This document shows positions 18,601 to 26,040 of a stretch of DNA of 64,000 nucleotides, in pieces. Position numbers and translations under genes: made by a program. This stretch comes from Vacuolonema iberomarrocanum LEGE 07170 (lineage in GTDB: Bacteria; Cyanobacteriota; Cyanobacteriia; Elainellales; Elainellaceae), in the NCBI GenBank assembly GCA_015207365.1, contig JADEXA010000026.1:23146-87145 (forward strand), written 5' to 3'. The notes under the pieces are model-generated. The model was given only the letters and a program-made list of their open reading frames with translations, did not search any database and had not been told where the DNA came from. Each line of letters opens with the position of its first letter. Position 1 is the first letter of the stretch.

Positions 18601-19038
18601 TACAGGAGATTCTGCTTTGAACGCAACATTAATAATGGAAAATGAGTTAAACGTAGCACTCGTAAAATCATCTAACCCTTGCAGGCTTTTAATTTCTTCC
18701 TCAATCTTGTCCGTTACTTGATTTTCAATCGTTTCGGCATCTGTCCCTGGCCATAGTGTGGTGATCATCGCACGGGCAATCTTAATATCTGGATCGCCTT
18801 CCTTCACCATGGAGGAATACCCCATCAGCCCGCCCATTACCAACATGAAGCAGAGGAGGATGCCAAAAATCTGGCGAGTAAAAAAGAATTTCATCCAGCC
18901 AGGGGCGTTGAGCATCTGCCCATTCTTTATGCCACCTGATCCATTTTCAGAAGTGCCCTCACCATTCAATGAAGAGTCAGGTAAGGCAGGTTTAGGCGAT
19001 TTAACGGGCGGGGTTAATGGCTTTTCTTCAGATTTCAC
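15700..19038 (-). CDS. RND efflux pump permease
   Basis: Inner-membrane proton-driven pump of 1112 residues. It has the RND layout: first helix after a 50-residue polar leader, a large periplasmic loop, a helix bundle, a second loop and a final bundle (LDLPFSFPTAIGVISLTGIVVNNAIVMVDTMNERR is split across the last repeat). The proton-relay region reads GLLVDVFILMLEG, keeping the first Asp of the usual DD pair but with Val in place of the second. Its start overlaps the adaptor stop by four bases. No TolC-like gene is nearby. Substrate is unknown; metal clusters nearby hint at, but do not prove, a link to metals. Confidence 0.9.
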   Translation of the reverse strand: MKSEEKPLTPPVKSPKPALPDSSLNGEGTSENGSGGIKNGQMLNAPGWMKFFFTRQIFGILLCFMLVMGGLMGYSSMVKEGDPDIKIARAMITTLWPGTDAETIENQVTDKIEEEIKSLQGLDDFTSATFNSFSIINVAFKAESPVAESIQQLRGKLDDSEPELPPESTGREKPEFEQLSQQDAPILTLALVGEDLDITLLSQVAEDLQEQIEAVRNVREVDLAGRREDVIHVQMRPSRLTTLGISATQVSDAIQGNNIDTSWDLIRDDAIGAQVRLYGRFRTLEDLRNLPVARLSDQRIVRLAEVADVYQGLERETNRAAVSWQGADFASTITLDVVKVPGSDTSQVVRDALAVMEAARENPELWPHGMDYRVLNSDAEKIQAELTDLGSNVLQASLCVFAILFVALTWREALIAGVAIPLTFAGAIFVLWIMGYTLNTMVMIGMILALGLLVDVFILMLEGMHDGLFIQNLPFGQAAIKTVKTYAAPAFAGQLTTILAMAPLMAIAGTMGKFVRLIPISAITCLVLSYIVALLAVVPLSKFLLNKVKTGGQSKTFVDRLTEKVSEMFAQWSLRTTIPNRKVARLWTLGTIALFVCAIALFTKLPFALFPDSEGRKLSINVELPPAATLVRSQDVANRIGTLLKDYTDPDGQNVFESVVKLVGQRSNLVPSSEIKPVNADYFVGLSAMFVERKQRARDSFEYAREVQQELSETIVRDYPGAILAVQFERTGGGEDPIQVELYGDDLRTLRELSAQVQQALREIPGTMDVRDDLGNLREDFRLVPKREALDFYGISQQDLGEQGRYLMIDNEVGDFSVGSGEEDLEIRLSTQWPSLQGEVGGPSRLDEFATVRFITPDGEVLPPYALLEPVEEAVPLSITHRDTQRSVTVLAKVVPGQDYFDSEILTQLAPMLDAMQFDPADPNNPDRWPRGYTYRFGGDADTSSETFGSAGQMLIVAIFLVFAVLVLQFGSYTQPVIIILTIPFALIGTILGYLLLDLPFSFPTAIGVISLTGIVVNNAIVMVDTMNERRRNGSDVRHAAAYGASDRLRPILTTSITTIIGLIPLALSDAKWFPLCMAVIFGLMSATLIALLVVPGLYLQLTPNKPASSSE

Positions 19039-20615
19039 TGCACTTGCTCCCGATTAATAATGTCCACTGGTGTGCCATCGACCAAGCGGTTTTGACCTTC
19101 AATCACCACCATTTCTCCTGGCTCAACCCCCGAGAGAATTTCGACGCCAGACGAGCTCTCTACGCCTCGGGTGACGCGCCGTTGTTCAACCGTGCCATCC
19201 GCTTCGTTGACGACAAAAGCAAAGGAGTCCTGCCCTCGTGCCAGCACAGAGCCCAGCGGTAGCAGCGTGGCGCCTGGGTTCGCCACGGTTTCAATCCAGA
19301 CATAGACGCGAGCACCCACTTTAAGATTGAGGACTTGTTGCAAGTCGCGAATGGTGACGCGGGTACCCCGTCCGCCAGGAGTTTGGGAAGGACTGACGGC
19401 AAAAACTCGACCCTCGCTGCCTTCGCGTCGGGCAATTTCCAATAAATCTTGTTCGGTTGCCCCGTTGGCTTGGGCACCACTCACCGCTTCTTCTAAGACG
19501 ACATAGGCACGCTGCCCCAACCGAAGTGCATCGGCATCATCGGCTTGAATCTCCATTTCTACTTCGTAGGTGGAGGGGTCAACCACGACAATCGGAGCCG
19601 TTTCAATCACAGCTTGGGGGCTGCTGGTATCGAGATAGCGACTGCTCCAGTACTCGCCCTGTCGAATGTTGATATAAGCAATGACGCCATCAATGGGAGA
19701 CACCAGTTGGGTGTCTTCTAAATCAACTGCAACTTGACTGCGCCGTGCTTGCGCTGCCTCAATCGACGACTCTGCGACCCGTACATCGTCTCCAGCGGAA
19801 CGGAGAGCCTGCTGGGCAATTTCGTAGGCGGCAGCGGCTTGGTCAACCCGGTTGCGATAAACATCGCGATCGCTCTCAGATACCGCCCCTTGTTCAAAGA
19901 GGGATTGATAGCGTCGGAATTCGGTTTCAGCTAACGCCAGATCTGACTCCGCTTTTGCCACATCGGCTCTTGCCTGGAGGAGAGCCGCCTCGGACTGATT
20001 GCGCTGGTTCAACGCAACTTGAATATCTGCATCTGCCGTATCGATGCTGGAAGACTGCCGCCGATCGTCTACGGTGGCCAGCAACTGCCCTTGCCTCACG
20101 CGATCGCCTTCCCTTAGCTGGACGCCATTGATTTGTGCTACTTGGGTGATGTCGCCATCGGCATAAAAGTTGAGCACGCGTAGTTCTACCGGGAGAGAGG
20201 TTCCTTCATCGAAGACCCAACTCTGGGCTAAACCGGTTTGCGCTCGTGCCACCCGCACGGGAAGCTGACCCTGGTTGTTAGTCACTTCAGTGGTTTCAAC
20301 GGGAGTGGAGGTCTGGATTCCCCGGTAAACCCGCCAGCCGACAAAACCCACAACAACCAGCATCGAGAGGGCGATCGCTGGCCACATCGATCGCTGTGGT
20401 TTTGGCGATTGGGGTACTTTCGTGGGAGGGGTTTGCGCTTCGGGAAGCAAGGAACTCTCGATTTCCTGGCTTGCTGGACGGTCATTTTGCGCAACACCAG
20501 AACTCTGTTCAACACTTTGAGTTGTTTGAGCTGTTTTGGGATGCTCTAAGTCAGGTGTATCGATTGGACGCTGAGACTCTTGAACCGGGTCTAGATTCTG
20601 TATTTCATCATTCAT
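19035..20615 (-). CDS. RND pump periplasmic adaptor (membrane fusion protein)
   Basis: Adaptor subunit of 526 residues, longer than usual because of a Gln/Pro-rich cytoplasmic leader of about 75 residues. One membrane helix follows (WPAIALSMLVVVGFVGWRVY). Then come a lipoyl-like half motif (VQLREGDRVRQGQLLATVDD), a long alpha-hairpin rich in Ala, Glu and Gln (about 170-300), and the second half (VSPIDGVIAYINIRQGEYW). The C-terminal membrane-proximal domain contains GVEPGEMVVIEGQNRLVDG. It links the permease to an outer-membrane channel. It is first in a two-gene operon with a four-base overlap. Confidence 0.9.
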   Translation of the reverse strand: MNDEIQNLDPVQESQRPIDTPDLEHPKTAQTTQSVEQSSGVAQNDRPASQEIESSLLPEAQTPPTKVPQSPKPQRSMWPAIALSMLVVVGFVGWRVYRGIQTSTPVETTEVTNNQGQLPVRVARAQTGLAQSWVFDEGTSLPVELRVLNFYADGDITQVAQINGVQLREGDRVRQGQLLATVDDRRQSSSIDTADADIQVALNQRNQSEAALLQARADVAKAESDLALAETEFRRYQSLFEQGAVSESDRDVYRNRVDQAAAAYEIAQQALRSAGDDVRVAESSIEAAQARRSQVAVDLEDTQLVSPIDGVIAYINIRQGEYWSSRYLDTSSPQAVIETAPIVVVDPSTYEVEMEIQADDADALRLGQRAYVVLEEAVSGAQANGATEQDLLEIARREGSEGRVFAVSPSQTPGGRGTRVTIRDLQQVLNLKVGARVYVWIETVANPGATLLPLGSVLARGQDSFAFVVNEADGTVEQRRVTRGVESSSGVEILSGVEPGEMVVIEGQNRLVDGTPVDIINREQVQ

Positions 20616-20922
20616 AGAATTGGGCTCCTAAAAAACGAGTCGCTAATGATGAGCCAGTTGCATAACCTGCTTGTAATGCTCTCAACCTTATTTGGAGTGG
20701 CGTCTCTACAGCGTCTCCATAGCGTCCGCTTGCCTCTACGTGGGCATTTTGTAGAGCGCTAAATTACTTTGGAGGCAGATTTGGTTGCTGTCGATTCTAC
20801 AGGAGCGCATCAGCTAGGAACGCGTGCGACGCTAGAGTCGATTGCTCTTCAATGACTCTAGGTAGACGTAAGTTTTTGTAGGCACGTTACCGACATTCCG
20901 AGAAGCGGAAACAAGCGGTGAG
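20616..20922. other. Region between adaptor gene and insertion sequence
   Basis: No gene is visible. A short direct-repeat stretch at about 20699-20730 contains GCGTCT/GCGTCC units; similar units recur near 22359 and 25699, around the accessory block. The promoter of the adaptor gene should lie here, and the left end of the insertion sequence is probably between about 20830 and 20922, but I could not match terminal repeats. Confidence 0.4.
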
Positions 20923-22005
20923 CTAATCCAGTTCAGGGGGGAGGGTTCCCTCAGATTGCATCGATGGCGTCTGCAAGGTCACCATGAGATAAGCACTCAT
21001 GACCACTTCCCACCACTTTTCAATCACGCCATAGTTAGTAAAACGAAAGTCAGCCCATCCCAAGTCATCTTTGCCTTGCTTGAAGCCATATTGCACCCAA
21101 TGCTTCAAGCCATAGAGGACTCCAACATGCTGGTAGGAAATGTTCGCCCCCCATGTCGTGATCATCCAGGTCGATGTTTTGGGCAAACGTTCTTTATCGG
21201 TGGTCAATTGCCAGTACTGCTGGGAACCTCGCCGCCCATAAACAATCTCTCGAATGAAGTGATTCTCGCTCTTGCCATGGCTAAACCTGTCTTGATACTG
21301 CCACCAGTTATTGGCCCGCACCTGCTCCTTCTTGGGCATCCCCACAACATGATTGGAGCGCGTCGCTAAAACATAGGGAAGCTGCAACCGCCGAAGCAGC
21401 GAGACAAAGCAATTGGCACGTTCGCCATACTTACTATCCACAAGTACCAGGTCGAATGCGAAGCCAACGTCTTGCAATTGTTGAACCATTTCAACAGCGA
21501 TCTGGGGTTTGCTGCGATAGGTCTCTCCTGGGTTCAGGCATTCCTGAGGTTTGTACACTTCAAACGTCAGAGGAAAGGTGATGTTATCTATTACCCCACA
21601 GGCATCCACGGAGACGATTCCGTTTTCTACCTTGCCCAGATTGTCGATGTACTGCCGCTTGACATAGTCCGTTGTATGCCCTTTTTTGCGGTCTCCGGTT
21701 TCGTCAATCACTAACACCAACTTGTGCCCGTTCAATAGCGCACGAATCAACTCCAGTCGTCTGTGACGTAGGGCCTTGGCCTGCCAGGGGGATTTGACTA
21801 AAAACTGCTGCAATGACTGGGGGTTGCGCAAACCCGTTACCTTCGCGATCGCTGGCAACGACTTTCGCTTAATCTTCGATACCATACCGACATGCAGACG
21901 CTTGAACGCTTCGAAGCTTCTCACCTCAACAAATAAATCTCGATACGAGTCGCAGTACTCATCCACGAACTGCACAGTCGGCTTCGCTTTACGGGTTACT
22001 GTCAT
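20923..22005 (-). mobile_element. IS701-family transposase gene
   Basis: DDE transposase of 360 residues. Catalytic-core landmarks: LVLVIDETGDRKKGHTTDYV (first Asp), LVLVDSKYGERANCFV (second Asp) and a C-terminal block with ADFRFTNYGVIEKWWEVVMS (Glu). These and VKRQYIDNLGKVENGIVSV are typical of cyanobacterial IS701-type transposases. Coordinates cover the open frame only; the element must be somewhat longer, but terminal inverted repeats could not be fixed by eye. No internal stop, so it may be functional. It has landed just upstream of the RND genes, next to a truncated small secreted-peptide gene. Confidence 0.85.
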
Positions 22006-22183
22006 GGCTCTGCTTTATTCCTATCCCTGGGTCACCATCAGAGGAATGGAGGGGCGCAAGTCTCGACAGTGCTGTTAGAACCAATCCTTGAGACAGAAAT
22101 GGGTGAGGTGAAAAATCTGCAACAAGAAATACGGCAAGAATTGCGATCGCAACCCGCCGAAACTTAATTCGTAGTGAATACAT
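22006..22183 (-). pseudogene. Possible truncated small secreted-peptide gene beside the IS
   Basis: From an ATG at 22183 the frame begins MYSLRIKFRRVAIAILAVFL, a basic N-terminus plus hydrophobic core, then FSPHPFLSQGL. The pattern resembles the 53-residue peptide at 25340-25501 (hydrophobic core, then FLPNPSRSSGLL). The frame then runs into the transposase end, so its 3' part is probably IS sequence. Weak ribosome site. Low confidence. Confidence 0.3.
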
Positions 22184-22728
22184 GGTGTTTGCCTGCTTAA
22201 AATTACGCTTCAATCTGCAGACATCTTTCGCTCTGCACCAGATACACTCAAAGTGTGAATCCTTGCTTCATGGAATGAACAACACCCTGCACTAGGAGTT
22301 CTGTTCTAAGTGGGTGATGCGATCGATTGATGTCGATAAATCAACTCTAATAAAGCAAGCGTCTCCAAAGCGTCCAAAGCAGTCACCATCGGCATTTCGC
22401 AACAACATTCAGCAAATCTGTAACATTTTTGAAATGCTTCGAATGTGTAGACTGAGTGATTAATATAACGATAGTCGCTTAGATTGAACGAAGTAACACT
22501 GCTGCCATTCTTGCGCATATAGGAATTCAGCAAGATCGAACGCTATGATTGACACTTTTCTATAGCTTTTCATTATTATTGAAATGATCTAATACCGAAT
22601 TCCAGAGCACTATGCAGATGCCCTCAATCGATCACAATATTTGCAGGAATGCGTCATAATCTAATACAAAGGGAGCATGGTAAGTTTGCTTTGTCTGCTG
22701 TTAAATTTGTCACTCCACACAAATTAAT
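22184..22728. other. AT-rich intergenic stretch
   Basis: No persuasive gene. A minus-strand frame at 22306-22533 has an unusual composition (EMPM, CCC runs) and no ribosome site, so I do not call it. GCGTCTCCAAAGCGTC near 22359 belongs to the short repeat type also seen near 20700 and 25699. Confidence 0.4.
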
Positions 22729-23115
22729 ATGATGCATAACGTAAGCGTTCCGTTCAAAATCACGGATGTCTACGAAGGGTTTGCAGAAACAGATGGCATT
22801 ATTCTTTTCACAGGCGATTCGATCAAGCTTCAGTTTCAAACCAAAGATGCTATCTTTGGTGCAATCAAATCTAGCGTTAAAGAGATCATCCTACCGCTTC
22901 AAGCAATTCAAGACATGAATTTAAGAAAGGGGCTGTGGAGGCATAATCTGATAATCAGAATGTCAGATCTAAAGCTCTTGGAGGAGATCCCGAAGCAAAA
23001 AGCTGGAGAAATGAAGCTCAAAATCAGAAAAAGAGATGCTGACTTGGTCTCCAGTCTTGTCTCTAATGTGAAGCTTGAAATGGCTAATCTAAGCTTAAAG
23101 TATCTGAAAGGATAG
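22729..23115 (+). CDS. Hypothetical 128-residue protein, possibly PH-like
   Basis: Unrecognised protein. Two start codons in tandem (22729, 22732) lack a clear ribosome site. Predicted strands in the first 65 residues (VPFKITDVYEGFAETDGIILF, IKLQFQ) followed by mixed basic segments and a final amphipathic helix (VSSLVSNVKLEMANLSLKYL) would fit a small PH- or GRAM-like domain. That is only a guess from secondary-structure pattern. The gene is AT-rich relative to neighbours and stands alone between the insertion sequence and the potassium-channel cassette, suggesting acquired DNA. Confidence 0.55.
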   Translation: MMHNVSVPFKITDVYEGFAETDGIILFTGDSIKLQFQTKDAIFGAIKSSVKEIILPLQAIQDMNLRKGLWRHNLIIRMSDLKLLEEIPKQKAGEMKLKIRKRDADLVSSLVSNVKLEMANLSLKYLKG

Positions 23116-23139
23116 TCGGATGAGTAGACAGCTACAAAT

Positions 23140-23232
23140 ATTCAACCCGATTAAATCTAAATATCATTTATACTCGCTACAATGCAGCGGATGTAAACAA
23201 TATCTAGAGGCTTCAACCGGGGATTGATAGAG
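23140..23232. repeat. Degenerate member H of the ATATCAAATCCGGTT family
   Basis: CAACCCGATTAAATCTAAAT, then CGCTACAATGCAGCGGATG, then CTTCAACCGGGGATTGATAG follow the order and spacing of members F and G with many substitutions, so the stem is largely destroyed. An old copy, lying between the 128-residue gene and the ion channel gene. Confidence 0.55.
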
Positions 23233-23278
23233 TCAATGATATGTACGCTGTGCGTCTTGCGAAGCTTGGCTAAGCGCA

Positions 23279-23941
23279 TCAGTGAGATCGATGACCTAAA
23301 TATCCACCCACCAGAACGGCCATGAAAACAGCTGGATAGATCTGGCCAATAATTGCTTCTAGATTCGTAAGCACCAAGGCAAACTCACTCACGGGCACAA
23401 TGTCGCCATAGCCCAAAGTTGTGAGGGTTGTAAAGCTGAAGTGAAACGCCTTGATATGAGCATCTTGAATCAGCAAAGATTGCGAAAATGCATTGGGATC
23501 TAATGTCGCAACTATGCCATAAAATAAGGCCCAGGCAAAGCCAATCAACAGATAGACACTGATTCCTCCCTGCACAATATCTGCCGTAATTTTAGGTGCT
23601 TTCAAAATCTCGCGGCCAATCAAATAAGCTGCCCCTCCGATATACAGTGAAAGGACGGTCTGGAACATCAGATCAAAGGCTTGGTTTAAGGAAGGATCCC
23701 AACCCAAGTTGATGTTGAGTTGTAAGCTAAAGGCTAGGCTGGCGATCGCAATATAAATGAACAGCAATCGTCTAGATAATGTCAAGCTTCTGACAATCAG
23801 GATAATGCTAGATAGTAACAACACATCCGAAATAACACTGCCAATACCTGCTTTCAAGAAAGGAGAAAGCAGGAACAGAACGATGAGAACAATCAGAAGC
23901 TGGCGATATTTTTGCGTGTTCGATTCATGTAGAAGCATCAT
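23279..23941 (-). CDS. Potassium channel-like protein
   Basis: A 220-residue membrane protein with about six hydrophobic segments. Near the C-terminus is a pore loop with the K+ selectivity filter TLGYGD at 175-180, followed by one last helix and only a short tail. No RCK/TrkA-N or cyclic-nucleotide domain is present, so any gating must come from the N-terminal helices or a partner. The gene begins 21 bases after the stop of an unknown protein gene on the same strand; together with the 82-residue gene further upstream they form a possible cassette. Confidence 0.8.
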   Translation of the reverse strand: MMLLHESNTQKYRQLLIVLIVLFLLSPFLKAGIGSVISDVLLLSSIILIVRSLTLSRRLLFIYIAIASLAFSLQLNINLGWDPSLNQAFDLMFQTVLSLYIGGAAYLIGREILKAPKITADIVQGGISVYLLIGFAWALFYGIVATLDPNAFSQSLLIQDAHIKAFHFSFTTLTTLGYGDIVPVSEFALVLTNLEAIIGQIYPAVFMAVLVGGYLGHRSH

Positions 23942-23962
23942 TCAGATATTGTCCAGGGAAAT

Positions 23963-24919
23963 TTAAGAATTCTGAAATTCTACCTCGACTCTTACTGGAT
24001 GAAGTAACTCTGCCGCAAGTATATCTTTATAATTATCAGGAGGCAGCACAGAGTTTAAACCCGAAATCAACTGAGCCACTGTTTGAACCTGTGTTCTCAA
24101 TATTCCCATAACGTCAACATCTAGTTCAAATTGTATTGACTGAAATCGTCTCTTGAGACGGGCATAGACCAAAGATTTCCATATAGGTTCATATCTTAAC
24201 CAGGAGTATTGAGAAGGCTCAAATTTCGATATTGATTGAGAATCGGGAGTATATTCTATTTTTTCCGGTTGAATATCTCTCAATCTATCAGATGCTTCTG
24301 GATATATAGGAGATATGACCACTTTAGTCGCACCTAACGCTTCTAAAATCTTGAGGAGTGTTTGTTTTCGCTCTTCAAACAAGAGAGAAAAATACGTATT
24401 AACTGGATAGTAACTATGCTGATGGGTTTTTAACGGGTGTTGCCGATATAGATAACCTGGCAGCGGATGTCCTGAAGGGAATTGTAAGTTAGCGGGAAGA
24501 TTTTCAAGCGCAGCTCGATGAACGGTAGCCTCATACCAAGGATCAAGATTTAATTGAGCCAGATACTGAAAGAGTAAGCGTGCATCATGGTTGCGATCAT
24601 GAATAGCATTCGGAAGGTTAGGGTTTTGATAATGCCGATGGAGTAGAGATTGAATACTCCAAAACAAAGCTGCTGTTGTTCGAGGAAGTGCCATTGCTGC
24701 CAGCGCTTCAAACGAATTGATAGTCGAGTCGGTGATGAGTGAAAGCGCTTCTATTGCTTTCCTCAGATCAATTTCTGCACGGGAAACACAAACATCTGAC
24801 TCTCCTTCGAGCGCTTGCTGCAACAGCATATGAGGCCGTTCATCTGGACTCTCTCCATAATCCAGAATATATAACAAGGGCTTAGAACGCAGAGCTTCAA
24901 AAGATAGCGGAGTATTCAT
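23963..24919 (-). CDS. Hypothetical 318-residue protein upstream of the channel gene
   Basis: Not recognised. It is soluble and mostly helical, rich in Leu and aromatic residues, with a His-rich stretch in the middle (HRHYQNPNLPNAIHDRNHD) and KTHQHSYYPVN further on. No nucleotide-binding loop or known catalytic motif is visible. Start at 24919 is preferred over 24949 because GAGAAG lies 7 bases upstream. Only 21 bases separate it from the channel gene, so co-expression is likely; it may be a partner or regulator of the channel. Confidence 0.6.
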   Translation of the reverse strand: MNTPLSFEALRSKPLLYILDYGESPDERPHMLLQQALEGESDVCVSRAEIDLRKAIEALSLITDSTINSFEALAAMALPRTTAALFWSIQSLLHRHYQNPNLPNAIHDRNHDARLLFQYLAQLNLDPWYEATVHRAALENLPANLQFPSGHPLPGYLYRQHPLKTHQHSYYPVNTYFSLLFEERKQTLLKILEALGATKVVISPIYPEASDRLRDIQPEKIEYTPDSQSISKFEPSQYSWLRYEPIWKSLVYARLKRRFQSIQFELDVDVMGILRTQVQTVAQLISGLNSVLPPDNYKDILAAELLHPVRVEVEFQNS

Positions 24920-25036
24920 TGCTATTCTTCTCTTGATAAAGTTGAACATGGGCTACCGTTCCTGTAAAAATAACAAACGTTTTGTTTCAGCCAGCGTTTA
25001 TGGGTAAGTCGCTCAAGCAACTTACCCACAACTCCT

Positions 25037-25285
25037 CTAATCAAAGCGCCGCCACTCAAATTCCGGAGGGATGTCTCCCATCACGCTGTAAATGGCTTCA
25101 TTCATCGTGCGTAGTTCTTCATATGTGACCTTGCCATCGGCCCAAATAAGGGACTGAATACGTTCACGTTCGTAAATGGAGAATTGACCATCTTCGAGAG
25201 CGTGCTCAACTACAGAGCGCAGCGTTTCAAGTTGAGATATCTCTTCGAGAGATAAGGGTTTGGCGTTAGGTCGTTCGACTAGCAT
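25037..25285 (-). CDS. Small acidic helical protein, 82 residues
   Basis: A soluble acidic protein, predicted all-helical, with SIYERERIQSLIWADGKVTY and EELRTMNEAIYSVMGD. The DGKVTYEEL stretch resembles an EF-hand-like or TerB-like loop, but I cannot assign a family. A strong GGAGGTGG ribosome site precedes the ATG. It is the first gene of a same-strand trio with the 318-residue protein and the potassium channel. Confidence 0.65.
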   Translation of the reverse strand: MLVERPNAKPLSLEEISQLETLRSVVEHALEDGQFSIYERERIQSLIWADGKVTYEELRTMNEAIYSVMGDIPPEFEWRRFD

Positions 25286-25339
25286 AATCCCACCTCCATT
25301 ATGGATAAAGCTGAAGAGACGAGTGATTCACATTGATTT

Positions 25340-25501
25340 TCAGAAAAGACTGGATGAGGTGCTTTCGTACTGGCAGTCTGGGCTTCTGGCGGTGTTGAGA
25401 AGACCTGAAGATCGTGATGGGTTTGGCAAAAACTCTGCGATCGCGACTACTAAAGCAATTGCGAGCACTAGCCGAGTTGGTTGGATCGTTGCTTCAGTCA
25501 T
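25340..25501 (-). CDS. Small secreted or membrane peptide, 53 residues
   Basis: Begins MTEATIQPTRLVLAIALVVA, a basic start and hydrophobic core, then FLPNPSRSSGLLNTARSP and a Ser-rich tail. AAGGAG lies 9 bases before the ATG at 25501. It resembles the truncated frame beside the IS701 element. Exported by its N-terminal segment or inserted once in the membrane. Function unknown. It lies just upstream of the channel cassette on the same strand. Confidence 0.5.
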   Translation of the reverse strand: MTEATIQPTRLVLAIALVVAIAEFLPNPSRSSGLLNTARSPDCQYESTSSSLF

Positions 25502-25601
25502 GCTTCTTGCTCCTTTAGGTGTCATGTGTCGGTTTGACCTTTGGCTCGACTCATTGCCTTGTGAACATCGGTTGATTGAGTGAGATGCACTCATCCTTAT
25601 T

Positions 25602-25978
25602 CACAAAGTTCTTTATCGTTAACTGATAACAGGCTCTAAGACAAAAGGAATTTTCAAGAGCACCTGGTTTTTGATAATTTCACTTTAGAGAACCATGCGT
25701 CTCCAAACCGTCTCTGAGGCGTCCGGCTCTCTCTGAGTCTGCGTTTCGCATCAGCGCAAAATCGTCTTGGGGTGCTTCTGCTTTACGGCTGTTTGGCCGG
25801 ATTCGATACAAGCCCCTTCTCGAAACAAGTATTCTCTCAATCCGCAAAGCTATAGCGCTACGCGCTGAGGTAAAACCAATTATTTCTTGAAAGCCACGCG
25901 CTGCGTGGCTTTCAAGAAAATAATGTGTCCTAATCTCAATGTGTAAGGCTATAGGAGTTGAGTGAGGTCACCCACTTA
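25602..25978. other. Intergenic region with a 16-bp hairpin
   Basis: No gene seen. A perfect 16-bp stem (25884-25899 with 25903-25918, 3-base loop) contains GCCACGC and is flanked by AT-rich arms. GCGTCTCCAAACCGTCTC near 25699 is the third occurrence of the short GCGTCT-type repeat in this accessory block. CCGGATTCGATACAAG near 25797 looks like a lone border of the ATATCAAATCCGGTT family. Confidence 0.5.
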
Positions 25979-26039
25979 TATCAAATCGCCGTAAAACCCA
26001 ACTATCGTTGGGTTTTACGGCGATTTAACCGGATTTGGT
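25979..26039. repeat. Palindromic repeat, ATATCAAATCCGGTT family, member D
   Basis: A perfect 20-bp stem (25983-26002 with 26007-26026) around TATC, followed by TTAACCGGATTTGGTA. It ends two bases from the stop codon of the large WD40 gene and so probably acts as its terminator. The left border ATATCAAAT has lost the CCGGTT part. Confidence 0.7.
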
Positions 26040-26040
26040 A

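Noticed and set aside
20923..22005. Fixed IS701 element boundaries
   Set aside because: I could not identify matching terminal inverted repeats or a target duplication by eye, so only the transposase frame is reported.
22306..22533. 75-residue minus-strand frame
   Set aside because: Odd composition, no ribosome site, and no similarity to any family that I recognise.
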